Assembly (NCBI GenBank): GCA_045105475.1
Contig: JBGCDP010000110.1
Span: 10,086 to 74,085, forward strand
Source of the DNA: WTJY01 sp045105475
Lineage (GTDB): Bacteria > Chloroflexota > Anaerolineae > Promineifilales > Promineifilaceae
Direction: 5' to 3'
DNA: 64,000 bases
Shown here: positions 53,449 through 62,378 of the stretch, in pieces
Numbering within the stretch: the first letter of the stretch is position 1
Layout: each line of letters opens with the position of its first letter
Program-made: the position numbers and the translations under genes
Notes under the pieces: model-generated
Told to the model about the DNA's origin: nothing
The model's input: the letters and a program-made list of their open reading frames with translations, nothing else
The model's database searches: none

Positions 53449-53481
53449 AGATCAATGTCATCTGGTAGATGACACCGATCT
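53449..53481. repeat. REP hairpin R4 (3' of RAYT)
   Basis: AGATCAATGTCATCT (53449-53463) pairs with AGATGACACCGATCT (53467-53481), 13 of 15 plus G-U, loop ggt with GTAG at its edge. It lies just past the 3' end of the Cj0069-like gene and may also end its transcript. Confidence 0.85.
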
Positions 53482-53497
53482 AGCCCCTATTCTCGTT

Positions 53498-54568
53498 TCA
53501 ACTAGACTTCATACTACTTGACCCAAATCGCTCTAAAATAGCTTGAGCTATCAGTGGCGTGGCTGAATCAGGATAAGGCGCCACGCTACTGACATTAATC
53601 TCGCACAGCACATAACTGTCTTCGCCCGATTCAGTTTTCGGCCCCAGCAAAAAGTCTGCATCCCACAAAACAGGCAGTTGCTGCGCCTCAACACTCAGCA
53701 GTTTCTGTAACTCTGGCAGCCATTCAGTTTCCATTTCTCGTTTCAGCAGCTGAGCCTCCGGCATGTCGGCCGAGTAGTACAAACGCGGTCCCGGTTGTGG
53801 GGTTTCCCCCATCTGCTCAGGAAAAAGCGCATTGATCGCCTGATGACCAAAGCCTGCCACCTGATCATGCACCATGTAACAGCGAAACATCCCTTCGGCC
53901 AACCGTGATTGATACGGCTGATCGATCATCATCCCTCCCTCAGCCAAATAGGATTCGTATCGGCCAAAAAACTCACCCAACGGCACGACCTCTTCTTCAG
54001 CTCCACGCTGGGCATGACGCACGCGCACAAGCGCATCGATTGGGAAATGGCCGCTTGGTTCCGGCCGGAATCGTTCGATTTTCCAAACCCCAGATCCGCT
54101 TTGACCACGATGCTGTTTGAGGACTCGAATCTGCCCCTTCCAGAGCAAATCAGGCAGCGTCGCATGCATCTCGTCTAAACTTTGATACCGTCTTATATCA
54201 CTGCCCCATCCCATAGAACGTGTTTCAAAAAGAACTTCTTTTGTTCCAATTTTTTGAATAATATCTGGATGAGCACTAACAAAGACGCCGGCTTGAGCAA
54301 CTTTGCGTAACATCGCATCGAGCATCGTGCGGTCACAACCGTTTTGGATCGGATTAACCCATACCAAAACTGAATCTACTTGTAAGAGCTGCTGATAGAC
54401 CTCTTCGCAGAACTCATCGTGATAAACGGCCGGTTCCGGCTGGCCACCTAGCTTAATCAGTTCCTGAAACAAAGGGGCAAACCGATTATTTTCATGGGTG
54501 GCCGCTTGGCGAGTTTGCATGTCACCGGGATATAGAATTGCAATACGAACAGGTTTTAGCTCTGACAT
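53498..54568 (-). CDS. Cj0069-like protein (ATP-grasp-like layout)
   Basis: 356 residues. Rossmann-like N-terminus (RIAILYPGDMQTRQAATHEN, DSVLVWVNPI), then a middle domain with WKGQIRVLKQHRGQSGSGVWKIE that looks like the glycine-rich lysine loop of ATP-grasp enzymes, and C-terminal LPVLWDADFLLGPK...VLCEINVSSVAPYPDSA with ligase-like acidic residues. I recall such proteins as the Cj0069 family; the reaction is unknown. It is divergent from chrB and shares its operator region, so a link to chromate response is inferred. Confidence 0.7.
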   Translation of the reverse strand: MSELKPVRIAILYPGDMQTRQAATHENNRFAPLFQELIKLGGQPEPAVYHDEFCEEVYQQLLQVDSVLVWVNPIQNGCDRTMLDAMLRKVAQAGVFVSAHPDIIQKIGTKEVLFETRSMGWGSDIRRYQSLDEMHATLPDLLWKGQIRVLKQHRGQSGSGVWKIERFRPEPSGHFPIDALVRVRHAQRGAEEEVVPLGEFFGRYESYLAEGGMMIDQPYQSRLAEGMFRCYMVHDQVAGFGHQAINALFPEQMGETPQPGPRLYYSADMPEAQLLKREMETEWLPELQKLLSVEAQQLPVLWDADFLLGPKTESGEDSYVLCEINVSSVAPYPDSATPLIAQAILERFGSSSMKSS

Positions 54569-54601
54569 TTTAATTCTCCATTTATTTTAATTGAGTCAAT
54601 T

Positions 54602-54659
54602 TGTAACACATGTTATTTAATTTGCAATATTTGTTTCATTTGTGATAACATCTGTTTCA
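54602..54659. promoter_or_regulatory. Divergent chrB promoter region with long inverted repeat (putative ChrB operator)
   Basis: TGTAACACATGTTAT (54602-54616) and ATAACATCTGTTTCA (54645-54659) are reverse complements at 13 of 15 positions, centred 43 bp apart. The right arm spans the predicted -10 (ATAACA at 54645-54650; -35 TTGCAA at 54622-54627, spacer 17) and touches the chrB ATG, so binding would block transcription. GTTTCAT is also directly repeated at 54632 and 54654. Confidence 0.65.
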
Positions 54660-55615
54660 TGGAACAAAAATGGATCGCTTTTTCATACACATTGTCAGCT
54701 AAAAAGAAATCGAGCGTACGGGTAACGTTGTGGCGCAGGTTGCAACGGCTGGGTGCCATCACCCCCGTTAGCGGCATCTACTTGCTACCGGCCATCGAAT
54801 CGTGCATCGAGTCGTTTCAGTGGCTGGCACAAGAAGTAGAATCGGCCGAAGGCCAGTCGGTCCTTATGCGGGTTGATGGCTTTGAAGGGCTCGACCATCA
54901 GGCGATCATCGAGCAATTTCAAGCGGCACGTCAAAGCGACTATGCTGAAATTGATCAGCAAGTGGCTGCAATTGAAGAACGGTTTAAAAGCGAAGAGAAC
55001 CCGTCAGAAAAAATGTTGGGGCAAGCCCAAGATGAGCTGACAAAACTCAAACGACGCTATGCTGAAATCGTCAGGACCGATTATTTTGAAAGTTATGAAG
55101 GGACAACAACCGAAGCCAAGTTAAACAAATTAGGGATATTGCTGTTTCCGGAAACAACACCGATTCCTAATATTCCCAGCGTTCAAACGGCCGACTATCA
55201 GGGTAAAACGTGGGTCACCCGGCCGCAGCCACATGTAGATCGCCTGTCGAGCATTTGGCTGATTCGCCGCTTCATCGACCAGGATGCCACGATCCGTTAT
55301 TCAACCGATGTAGCTGCTGGGGAAATCGGTTTTGACATGAATCATCCAAACGCAGAGTTTGGGCACAACGGGCCGCTGTGCACGTTTGAAACGATGATTA
55401 AAGCGTTCCAAATTGAAGCCAAAGGGATCGAGACGGTGGCGGAAATCGTCCATCAGATCGATTTAACCGATGAGCGGTTTGTGCATCCCGAAGCGATCGG
55501 AATCGATGCAATTTTACGCGGCTGGCTACTTGAAAACCTCGAAGATCAAGAGCTTGAAAAACGCGGTCTGGCTCTTTTTGATGGAATTTATCAGACCTTG
55601 GCAAATCGTTCTTAA
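54659..55615 (+). CDS. chrB: ChrB, chromate-sensing regulator/resistance protein
   Basis: 318 residues. The N-terminal ChrB domain (WIAFSYTLSAKKKSSVRVTL, LGAITPVSGIYLLP) is followed by a coiled-coil-like stretch near 100-145 and the C-terminal ChrB domain (WVTRPQPHVDRLSSIWLIRR, IGFDMNHPNAEFGHNGPLCT, VHQIDLTDER). The C-terminal half resembles a small metal enzyme with conserved His and Asp. Known ChrB proteins repress chrA and are relieved by chromate. There is no ribosome-binding site and the -10 lies 8 nt from the ATG, so the message may be leaderless. Confidence 0.92.
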   Translation: MEQKWIAFSYTLSAKKKSSVRVTLWRRLQRLGAITPVSGIYLLPAIESCIESFQWLAQEVESAEGQSVLMRVDGFEGLDHQAIIEQFQAARQSDYAEIDQQVAAIEERFKSEENPSEKMLGQAQDELTKLKRRYAEIVRTDYFESYEGTTTEAKLNKLGILLFPETTPIPNIPSVQTADYQGKTWVTRPQPHVDRLSSIWLIRRFIDQDATIRYSTDVAAGEIGFDMNHPNAEFGHNGPLCTFETMIKAFQIEAKGIETVAEIVHQIDLTDERFVHPEAIGIDAILRGWLLENLEDQELEKRGLALFDGIYQTLANRS

Positions 55616-55785
55616 TCGCCAATTGGCTGAATCCGATGGCCATAACTATTAATTAAGCAATATCAGGAGCCTTTCACGCCCGTTTCTAAAAGCTGTTTTT
55701 GACTGTCCCAAGTTTCAGAGGAATGCATGCCCCTGCCATTTGAACAGGTTTAAACCGCACGTCAGATCAATCTAAAAGGAAAAAT

Positions 55786-57213
55786 ATGATGACTAAATTA
55801 GATGCCGCACAAGATCGTGCGTTGGTTCATGCTGCCAGTGAGCCAGTAGATAGAACCGCAACCCTGCATAACATCACATTGAGCGAAGCGTTCTGGGTAT
55901 GGGTCAAAGTAGCGATTTACAGCTTCGGCGGCCCAGCCGGGCAGATCGCTGTGATGTACAAATTATTGGTAGAAGAAAAACGCTGGGTGAGCGAAAACCG
56001 CTTTTTGCATGCCCTCAATTACACCATGCTATTGCCAGGTCCAGAGGCACAGCAGCTCGCCACTTATTTAGGATGGCTGTTGCATGGCACCCGAGGCGGT
56101 TTAATCGCTGGAGGACTGTTCATCTTCCCAGGCTTTGTTTCGATTTTGGCCCTCAGCGTCTTATATGCAGGCTACCAAGACGTGACGTTTGTCCAAGCTC
56201 TATTTTATGGACTCAAACCGGCCGTGCTTGCCATTGTGCTAGAGGCGGTTTTTAGAATTGGCCGGAGAGCCCTCAAAAACGAAGTAATGATCGCCCTTTC
56301 CGGTCTGGCATTTATCGGCATTTTCTTCTTCAATATTCCGTTCCCGATCATCGTCTTAACGGCCGGAATTATCGGTTTCATCGGCGGCCGAGTGTGGCTA
56401 GAAAAGTTCGATGTGATCAAACAACGAGAGACGGGTGACGAATCTGAAAACGACTATGCCATCACAGATTCTGTGGCACAGGCACAAAAGCCGTCGATGA
56501 GCTATGCCCTGCGGGTGCTGATTATCGGATTGGTGCTATGGAGTTTGCCGCTGCTAATCACTTGGCCGATGTTCGGCCGGGCCCATGTTTTTGTACAAGA
56601 AGGGATCTTTTTCAGCCAAACGGCCGTCGTCACATTCGGCGGAGCGTACGCTGTTTTGGCCTACATCGCACAACAGGCGGTCGATGTATTTGGCTGGCTT
56701 CAGCCGGGTGAAATGCTCGACGGATTGGGCATGGCAGAGACGACCCCTGGCCCCCTCGTGCAAGTCGTTCAATTTGTCGGATTCATGGGCGCATACCGTA
56801 ATCCTGGCACCTTTACCCCGTTGCAGGCCGGAGTGATTGGCTCTGTGATTACCACATGGGTCACCTTCGTCCCCTGCTTTTTGTGGATCTTTTTGGGTGC
56901 GCCGTTTATCGAGTTTTGGCGAAACAACAAAGCGTTGACGACGGCTCTGTCAGGAATTACGGCCGCCGTTGTGGGGGTTGTGCTTAATCTAGCCGTTTGG
57001 TTCGCTCTTCAAACGCTGTTCGGCACAGTAACCGAACGTCAATTCGGGCCGATGCGTCTGTTCATTCCAGACTGGGGCTCGCTCGATTTAATGGCGCTGT
57101 TTATCGCCATCGCTGCATTTGTGGCTCTCTTTCGATTCAAAATGAATATGTTGCTCATTCTCTTAGGCAGCGTGGTCATCAGCATTATTTATTACTTTCT
57201 AGCAATAGTCTAG
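55786..57213 (+). CDS. chrA: Chromate transporter, two-domain (long-chain CHR family)
   Basis: 475 residues with about 10-12 membrane helices in two homologous CHR halves. The first half has IYSFGGPAGQIAVMY and ALNYTMLLPGPEAQQLATYLGW; the second has VVTFGGAYAVLAYIAQQAV and GLGMAETTPGPLVQVVQFVG. The paired FGG and PGP motifs are diagnostic. It exports chromate across the cytoplasmic membrane by proton or sulfate exchange. aaaggaaaa precedes the ATGATG. chrB lies 170 bp upstream and the LMW-phosphatase-like gene 24 bp downstream. Confidence 0.95.
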   Translation: MMTKLDAAQDRALVHAASEPVDRTATLHNITLSEAFWVWVKVAIYSFGGPAGQIAVMYKLLVEEKRWVSENRFLHALNYTMLLPGPEAQQLATYLGWLLHGTRGGLIAGGLFIFPGFVSILALSVLYAGYQDVTFVQALFYGLKPAVLAIVLEAVFRIGRRALKNEVMIALSGLAFIGIFFFNIPFPIIVLTAGIIGFIGGRVWLEKFDVIKQRETGDESENDYAITDSVAQAQKPSMSYALRVLIIGLVLWSLPLLITWPMFGRAHVFVQEGIFFSQTAVVTFGGAYAVLAYIAQQAVDVFGWLQPGEMLDGLGMAETTPGPLVQVVQFVGFMGAYRNPGTFTPLQAGVIGSVITTWVTFVPCFLWIFLGAPFIEFWRNNKALTTALSGITAAVVGVVLNLAVWFALQTLFGTVTERQFGPMRLFIPDWGSLDLMALFIAIAAFVALFRFKMNMLLILLGSVVISIIYYFLAIV

Positions 57214-57237
57214 CAATCAAAACTTAAAGGAAACGTC

Positions 57238-57636
57238 ATGTCTCAAATTAAAAACATTCTATTCTTGTGCCCGCATGCGGCCGCCAAAAGCGTACTCGCC
57301 ATGACCTACTTTGCTGATTTGTCCAGCAAGGCGGGATTGGAAATCTCTGTCAGTAATGCAGGAACTGAACCGGACCCCGTTCTAAACCCGGCCGTGGGCG
57401 ACTACCTGCTTAACGAAGGGTTTGATCTAATCGGTTTTATTCCGGGGTTATTAACGAATGAAGAGTTGGCATCGGCCGATATGATTGTGTCGATGGGGTG
57501 TATCGAAGCGGAGCAGGCCCCGGCCGGAACTGACTTTCGCGACTGGTCTGATGTGCCATTGCTAAGCGATGATTTTCAAGTGTCACGGGACAAAATCCAT
57601 CAGCATGTTGTGGAGTTGGTGGAAGAGCTGGCCTAA
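57238..57636 (+). CDS. LMW-phosphatase/arsenate-reductase-like protein with altered P-loop
   Basis: 132 residues. NILFLCPHAAAKSVLAMTYF keeps the nucleophile position (Cys11) but has Lys17 where C-x5-R enzymes need arginine. The usual Asp-Pro acid loop reads DWSDVPLLSD, with DVP instead of DP. The rest (SNAGTEPDPVLNPAV, LLNEGFDL, ASADMIVSMG) clearly matches the LMWPc fold. Phosphatase activity of the normal type is therefore doubtful; oxyanion binding or Cys-based chromate or arsenate reduction is possible. aaagg lies just upstream. It is co-directional with chrA. Confidence 0.82.
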   Translation: MSQIKNILFLCPHAAAKSVLAMTYFADLSSKAGLEISVSNAGTEPDPVLNPAVGDYLLNEGFDLIGFIPGLLTNEELASADMIVSMGCIEAEQAPAGTDFRDWSDVPLLSDDFQVSRDKIHQHVVELVEELA

Positions 57637-57678
57637 ACCGGCCAAGGTTATTATTTTTGTGCAGGTCTCATCAGATGT

Positions 57679-58635
57679 TTACTCTGAGACCTGCATCGAA
57701 AAATCAACCACCAGCGGCCGGTGATCAGACCCAGCTAATTCACCAAAGCTATAGTCAGCAACTGTTAGCTGATCTGAGACAAACACATGATCGATCGGAG
57801 TCCCCATAACAGAAGGTGAGAAAAACGTTTTGCGATAATCAAACCGATTGCGAACCTGAGCAACATCAGCTTGTTCTGTTAGCAAATCAAGCATGTAGGC
57901 GGTTGGCGGAGTATTAAAATCGCCTCCCACAATGAGCGAAACTGTAGGGCGTTCCAGACGCACGGCCGTTGCAACGTCGATAATATCGGCCAACTGTTCC
58001 CGATGCGTCTCCCCCCATTGGGGAAGTGGCGGCCACGGGTGGCCTCCGACAAATACCACAGTTTCCCCATTGACCATCAACTCTATTTCAAAAATCGGGA
58101 TACGGGTTTCTTGAAAGCGGTGGAGCGTTTCAGAAGTGATCGGATATTTACTGTAAAATGCGGTCCCCATCGTCCGGCGGCTTGGTTCTATAAATTGATA
58201 AGGATAGTCAGCATCAAGATCAAGTCTCATGACACGGTTGGCCTCGCTAGGATATTCCATTAAATAGAGTAGGTCTGGATTAAGTCGCTTGATCTCAGCT
58301 TGTACAGCTTCGACATCTTGGTTGTTGTAATAAACGTTATAAACCATTAGGCGTAGATTTGCAGGCTGATCGGCCGAAAGCGGTGCTGAGGTAAAGCTAA
58401 AAATGTTGATGGCTCCCCATACACAAAAAATGAGACCGATGCCCGCGAAAGGCCATAATTTGCGCCAAATTGCAAACCCCACCGCAATCAATAATAAGAC
58501 AACCACATAATCTAAATAAATAGCCAGCAGATCGCTTACCCACAATAACCGGCCGAGAGAGGCGAATAAAACATAGACAGAGAGCACGCTAACAACTAGA
58601 CGTAGAAATTTGAACCGCTGGGTAGATAGGGCCAT
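57679..58635 (-). CDS. Membrane-anchored endonuclease/exonuclease/phosphatase-fold protein
   Basis: 318 residues. Two or three N-terminal helices (about 10-90) anchor it; the catalytic domain is outside or facing the cytoplasm depending on topology. EEP motifs: LMVYNVYYNN, LYLMEYPSE (metal Glu), VGGHPWPPLP, VGGDFNTPP, and the final GSDHRPLVVDF (catalytic His). Relatives include secreted nucleases and phospholipid phosphodiesterases. No partner gene is apparent. Confidence 0.88.
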   Translation of the reverse strand: MALSTQRFKFLRLVVSVLSVYVLFASLGRLLWVSDLLAIYLDYVVVLLLIAVGFAIWRKLWPFAGIGLIFCVWGAINIFSFTSAPLSADQPANLRLMVYNVYYNNQDVEAVQAEIKRLNPDLLYLMEYPSEANRVMRLDLDADYPYQFIEPSRRTMGTAFYSKYPITSETLHRFQETRIPIFEIELMVNGETVVFVGGHPWPPLPQWGETHREQLADIIDVATAVRLERPTVSLIVGGDFNTPPTAYMLDLLTEQADVAQVRNRFDYRKTFFSPSVMGTPIDHVFVSDQLTVADYSFGELAGSDHRPLVVDFSMQVSE

Positions 58636-58813
58636 AAAATATTTACCGGCAAAATATAAATCAATTTTATCTATTGTAAGGCCCCCATTTTCATACGGAC
58701 AAACTAGCTTTGTAATTACACATTTAATGATTAGAGGGGCAGGTCCTCAAAACTCAAAGATTTAAACCTGCCAGCTCGGAGCTTTAAAAATAACCTAACT
58801 TCCTCAGAAAATG

Positions 58814-58851
58814 AAAAAGCCCTCAGCACAAACATTGCTGAGGGCTTTTTT
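58814..58851. terminator. Intrinsic terminator of the FtsX-type ABC operon
   Basis: AAAAAGCCCTCAGCA (58814-58828) and TGCTGAGGGCTTTTT (58836-58850) form a perfect 15-bp stem with a 7-nt loop and T-runs on both strands, 17 bp past the permease stop. Confidence 0.93.
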
Positions 58852-58867
58852 CTAGAAAGTTGACTGT

Positions 58868-61267
58868 TTAAACGTGAGCCAATGTTTCACGAACTTCTAA
58901 ACGAGCCGCCTTTAAGGCTGGCATGATGCTGGCCAACGTTGAGAGGACAAATACCACCCCGAACCACATCATGACACCGGTCGTTGAAAACGAGTGAGTC
59001 AATGGGCTATCCATCAACAAGTCGCCGATGGTGTTACCCAGTGCTTGGCCGATTGGATATGAAACCGCGGCCCCTATCGCCCAACTAATCAGGCCGATGA
59101 CCAACCCTTCAACCACAACGATGTTCAGGATAGTGCGCGTGTCTGCCCCGATTGAGCGCATCACGCCGATTTCCCGAATCCGTTCGGTGACGTTCATTCC
59201 CATCGTACCGACCAAGCCGAAGCCGCCGACGGCCGTGATCAAAACTGACATCACGGTGAGTAACATCGTCACGATACCAAACTGAAAGCGCATGCCGTCT
59301 TGCAAGGTGTCAACGGTGGCGACTGCGCCAACTGAGATGCCCAAGGTGCGCAATTCGCTTTCAACGGCCGTCGCTAACTCATCTTGTGAAACACCAGGAG
59401 CCGCTTTCATCACAAGGCTAGAGGCTTTGCCCGCCCGGCCGTAATTGCGTGAGTAAAGTTCATAAGGGACATAAGCGGCCGGGCCGTTCAGCTGACTTTT
59501 AGCGATGCCGACGATGGTCCATGTGTCTTCTTTGCCGTTTAAGTTTAATTTGATTGTGTCATTTATTTTTAGATGTGGTTCGTAATCGAGCACGTCTGTG
59601 TTAATTACTACTTGGCGGCTGTCAGATTGGGTGAGCCATGTCCCGCTGCTTAAACGCGGCCGAACCATCTCGCTGTCGGCCGGTAGTGCGACGATACCAA
59701 TTGTTGCACCTTCTGTATCATCTGACTTAATGATGCGTGCTCCATTCGTTTCCCATCCCTCTAAAGCCGCAAGTTCCGGCATATTGGCTAATTTTTTCTC
59801 AATAACTGACACTCGTTGCCGGTTTTCAAGTTGAACCTGCACGTCGTGCTGATAGAACGCGGTTGTTTCATCAAGCGTGCTGTTGGTTGACTGCTGCAAA
59901 GTTGATACAGCCATGAAGATCGCGCTACCTAAAGTCAAAGCGATCAGGGTAAAAACCAGACGGCCGCGACGACGAAAGGTGTTCTGTAGAGAGATGATGA
60001 GCGGCCGTGATAAGTTCATCCATTTGTCAGTGACTAAGACGAAGATGCGGCTGATCAAACTGTCAGAGGTACCCCCTTTAATCGCAGAGTTGTCAATCGC
60101 TTCTCGAACTGAGGTCCGTGAGGCGATAATGATCGGGAGCAGAGCGGCGAGCAATGGGACCAAGATGCCTAAGCTGATTTGGAGGATCCAAAGCCCGGCC
60201 GGAAAGGTGGTGGTGACCGCGTCAAAGTTAACAATGCCGAAGATGAAATCTGCCAAAAAGCGTGCGCCAAGTAATGACAGAGGCAGTGCGATGAGCAAGG
60301 CCAAAACCCCGTAAGTGAGTGGGATGATGACAAACATGCCGATAAGGTGAGCTTTGCTCGCCCCAACCGTTTTCATCACGCCGATCTGCTGAATCTGACG
60401 TCCCATCATAGCTGACATCGTGTTCGCAATTAAGAAGGCGGCTAAAGCGAGAGTGAGTAGGCCCAGAACAACCAGCAACATGCCGATCGCTTCAACCACC
60501 GGCTGAGCACCGTGTTGCCCAGGGGCATCTTCCAAGCTAACAAAAGTGACAAACATGCCGCTTGATTCGATTTTTTCTTGGACTTGGTCGAGCATGGTAT
60601 AGATGTGCTCTTGATTCAGTTTGTCGTTGGCGAGTGACACGTGGAGTTCGTTATAAAGATGGGGTTGAGCAACACCAAAGCCTGCCAATGTTTTGCTGTC
60701 AACATAGCCATAAACGTCTCCTGATAAGCCAGACGCAAACTGGATGACGTCAAATGTGACACCTTCGACCTGTAGCTCTTGTTGGCGGCCGTCGGTTGTT
60801 TCTAAAACGAGGCTATCACCCAACTCCGCATTGATCATGCTCAAACCATTTCGTTCAATGAAAATGTTCCCTTTTACTGGAGGCCAGTTGCCGCTCTCGA
60901 TTTCAACGTTTCCGACCCGAATGTCGGCTGTGTCTTCAAGTACAAACAAAACAACATCTTGCCAGCTTTCTGGGCCGGTTTTGATCCGCATATCGACCGA
61001 ACGGCGACCGTAAGCGTCAGCGATTTCTGGGTCTTTCACCAAACTACTGATGAAATCATCACCCACTAACTCGCTGGTGCCTACGGTAAATTCGGCCGGA
61101 TTAGCGGCTAAATAAGAGCCTGACATCCCGTCAGTCAACATCGTCCGTGAGCCCATCGTTAGCCCAATGGCGAAAACGCCTAAAACGATTGATAAAACGA
61201 CCAATGCGCTACGTCCTTTATTGTGGGTCATATCGCGCCATACTTTGTAATATTGTGAATTGAACAT
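58868..61267 (-). CDS. ABC transporter permease, double FtsX/MacB type
   Basis: 799 residues. An N-terminal helix (about 17-38), an extracytoplasmic MacB-PCD-like domain, three helices of the first FtsX domain (about 265-390, with QIQQIGVMKTVGASKAHLIG), a second helix and periplasmic domain (about 440-650), and a final FtsX domain (670-799, with RIREIGVMRSIGADTRTILN). Two FtsX units in one chain with one separate ATPase is the layout of BceB/LolE-like mechanotransmission systems. aaaggaga precedes the ATG. The ATPase gene lies 32 bp upstream. Confidence 0.93.
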   Translation of the reverse strand: MFNSQYYKVWRDMTHNKGRSALVVLSIVLGVFAIGLTMGSRTMLTDGMSGSYLAANPAEFTVGTSELVGDDFISSLVKDPEIADAYGRRSVDMRIKTGPESWQDVVLFVLEDTADIRVGNVEIESGNWPPVKGNIFIERNGLSMINAELGDSLVLETTDGRQQELQVEGVTFDVIQFASGLSGDVYGYVDSKTLAGFGVAQPHLYNELHVSLANDKLNQEHIYTMLDQVQEKIESSGMFVTFVSLEDAPGQHGAQPVVEAIGMLLVVLGLLTLALAAFLIANTMSAMMGRQIQQIGVMKTVGASKAHLIGMFVIIPLTYGVLALLIALPLSLLGARFLADFIFGIVNFDAVTTTFPAGLWILQISLGILVPLLAALLPIIIASRTSVREAIDNSAIKGGTSDSLISRIFVLVTDKWMNLSRPLIISLQNTFRRRGRLVFTLIALTLGSAIFMAVSTLQQSTNSTLDETTAFYQHDVQVQLENRQRVSVIEKKLANMPELAALEGWETNGARIIKSDDTEGATIGIVALPADSEMVRPRLSSGTWLTQSDSRQVVINTDVLDYEPHLKINDTIKLNLNGKEDTWTIVGIAKSQLNGPAAYVPYELYSRNYGRAGKASSLVMKAAPGVSQDELATAVESELRTLGISVGAVATVDTLQDGMRFQFGIVTMLLTVMSVLITAVGGFGLVGTMGMNVTERIREIGVMRSIGADTRTILNIVVVEGLVIGLISWAIGAAVSYPIGQALGNTIGDLLMDSPLTHSFSTTGVMMWFGVVFVLSTLASIMPALKAARLEVRETLAHV

Positions 61268-61299
61268 GGTGTTTTTCTCCTTTGGGATGCTGAGTCGGT

Positions 61300-62091
61300 T
61301 TAGTTACGGTAAGTGTCAATAATCTGGCCGTCAGAAACGGTGACTACTTTTGAAACACGGTCAGCGAGATCATTGTCGTGCGTAACCATAAAAATCGTTT
61401 TGTTTTGTTTGTAAACAAGCTCTTCAAAAAGTTTAAATACAGAGTCGGCCGTCTTGCTGTCTAAGCTACCGGTTGGCTCGTCCCCTACCAAGATGGGAGG
61501 ATCATTGGCCAAAGCGCGTGCAATCGCAATCCGCTGTTGCTGACCACCAGAAAGCGCGGTGGGGAACTTTTCGGCCGCGTCGGCCATGTCAACCAAGTCC
61601 AACAAATGTTTTGCCCGATCTAAACGCTCACGCTTTGGATAGGTTTTGCAGAAGTCCATCGGCAACATGATGTTTTGAGCAACGGTTAGCATCGGTAGTA
61701 GTTGGAAAAACTGGAAGATGACGCCGATGTTCCGGCCGCGCCAGCGAGCCATCTCACCTTCGCTGAGTTGGTTAACGATGGTGCCGTCAACCATAACGTG
61801 TCCCGTTGTCGGCCGATCAATACCGGTAATCATGTTACTTAGCGTCGATTTACCGCTGCCTGATTTACCGATGACTGCCACAAACTCGCCTGCCTCTACC
61901 TCTAAGTTAACCCCTTTCAATGCGGTGAATTCGCCTGAATCAGTCATGTACTTCTTTACAACGTTATCAATCGTGATGAGGTTGTTGTTTTGAACCATTT
62001 GATTCGAAGCAGCATTTGGATAGATAGACTTGGTGTGTGTGGCGACTGCTGGTCCTGAAAAAAATTGTTGAATACTGTTGACTAAGTTCAT
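61300..62091 (-). CDS. ABC transporter ATP-binding protein (LolD/MacB/BceA type)
   Basis: 263 residues from the ATG at 62091, with aggaga eight bases upstream; an earlier in-frame start is less likely. Walker A GKSGSGKST, Q-loop, signature ALSGGQQQR, Walker B ILVGDEPTGSLD and H-loop VTHD. IDRPTTGHVMVDG and FQLLPMLTVAQN are typical of this subfamily. A 40-residue N-terminal extension precedes the domain. It pairs with the FtsX permease and is divergent from a histidine kinase, as in antimicrobial-peptide sensing modules. Confidence 0.93.
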   Translation of the reverse strand: MNLVNSIQQFFSGPAVATHTKSIYPNAASNQMVQNNNLITIDNVVKKYMTDSGEFTALKGVNLEVEAGEFVAVIGKSGSGKSTLSNMITGIDRPTTGHVMVDGTIVNQLSEGEMARWRGRNIGVIFQFFQLLPMLTVAQNIMLPMDFCKTYPKRERLDRAKHLLDLVDMADAAEKFPTALSGGQQQRIAIARALANDPPILVGDEPTGSLDSKTADSVFKLFEELVYKQNKTIFMVTHDNDLADRVSKVVTVSDGQIIDTYRN

Positions 62092-62344
62092 CCGATTTCT
62101 CCTGTGCGTTACTTTGTTTTTAGTTAGTGGCTTTCTGATTTTAAAAACCTGATTTAAGCGTATGTTTGTTTGAGTCATGTGACTAAGTGCTGGTCGGCAC
62201 CTGTTTTGTCATGTGCTGTGTCGATGTCAGAAGTGTATGGTTTCTGGTGGTCATCCACATCGGGCTACAGACCGAAAAGGGGGCTATTCTTAGCGGCTTA
62301 GCCAATGTGCCTAGTGGCTAAAAGAGATAGGTCGCTCGACATAT

Positions 62345-62372
62345 TTGAGATCAGATAAGGGGGTGCTATGCT
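62345..62372 (+). promoter_or_regulatory. Putative promoter of the histidine kinase gene
   Basis: TTGAGA (62345-62350), 16-bp spacer, then TG-n-TATGCT (-10 at 62367-62372). The ATG at 62379 is 6 nt further, so the transcript would be leaderless, as for alr. Confidence 0.5.
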
Positions 62373-62378
62373 TCCATT

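Noticed and set aside
57660..57695. Inverted repeat TGCAGGTCTCA/TGAGACCTGCA as a terminator
   Set aside because: It overlaps the end of the EEP-fold gene and lacks a T-run on either strand; may be a chance hairpin.
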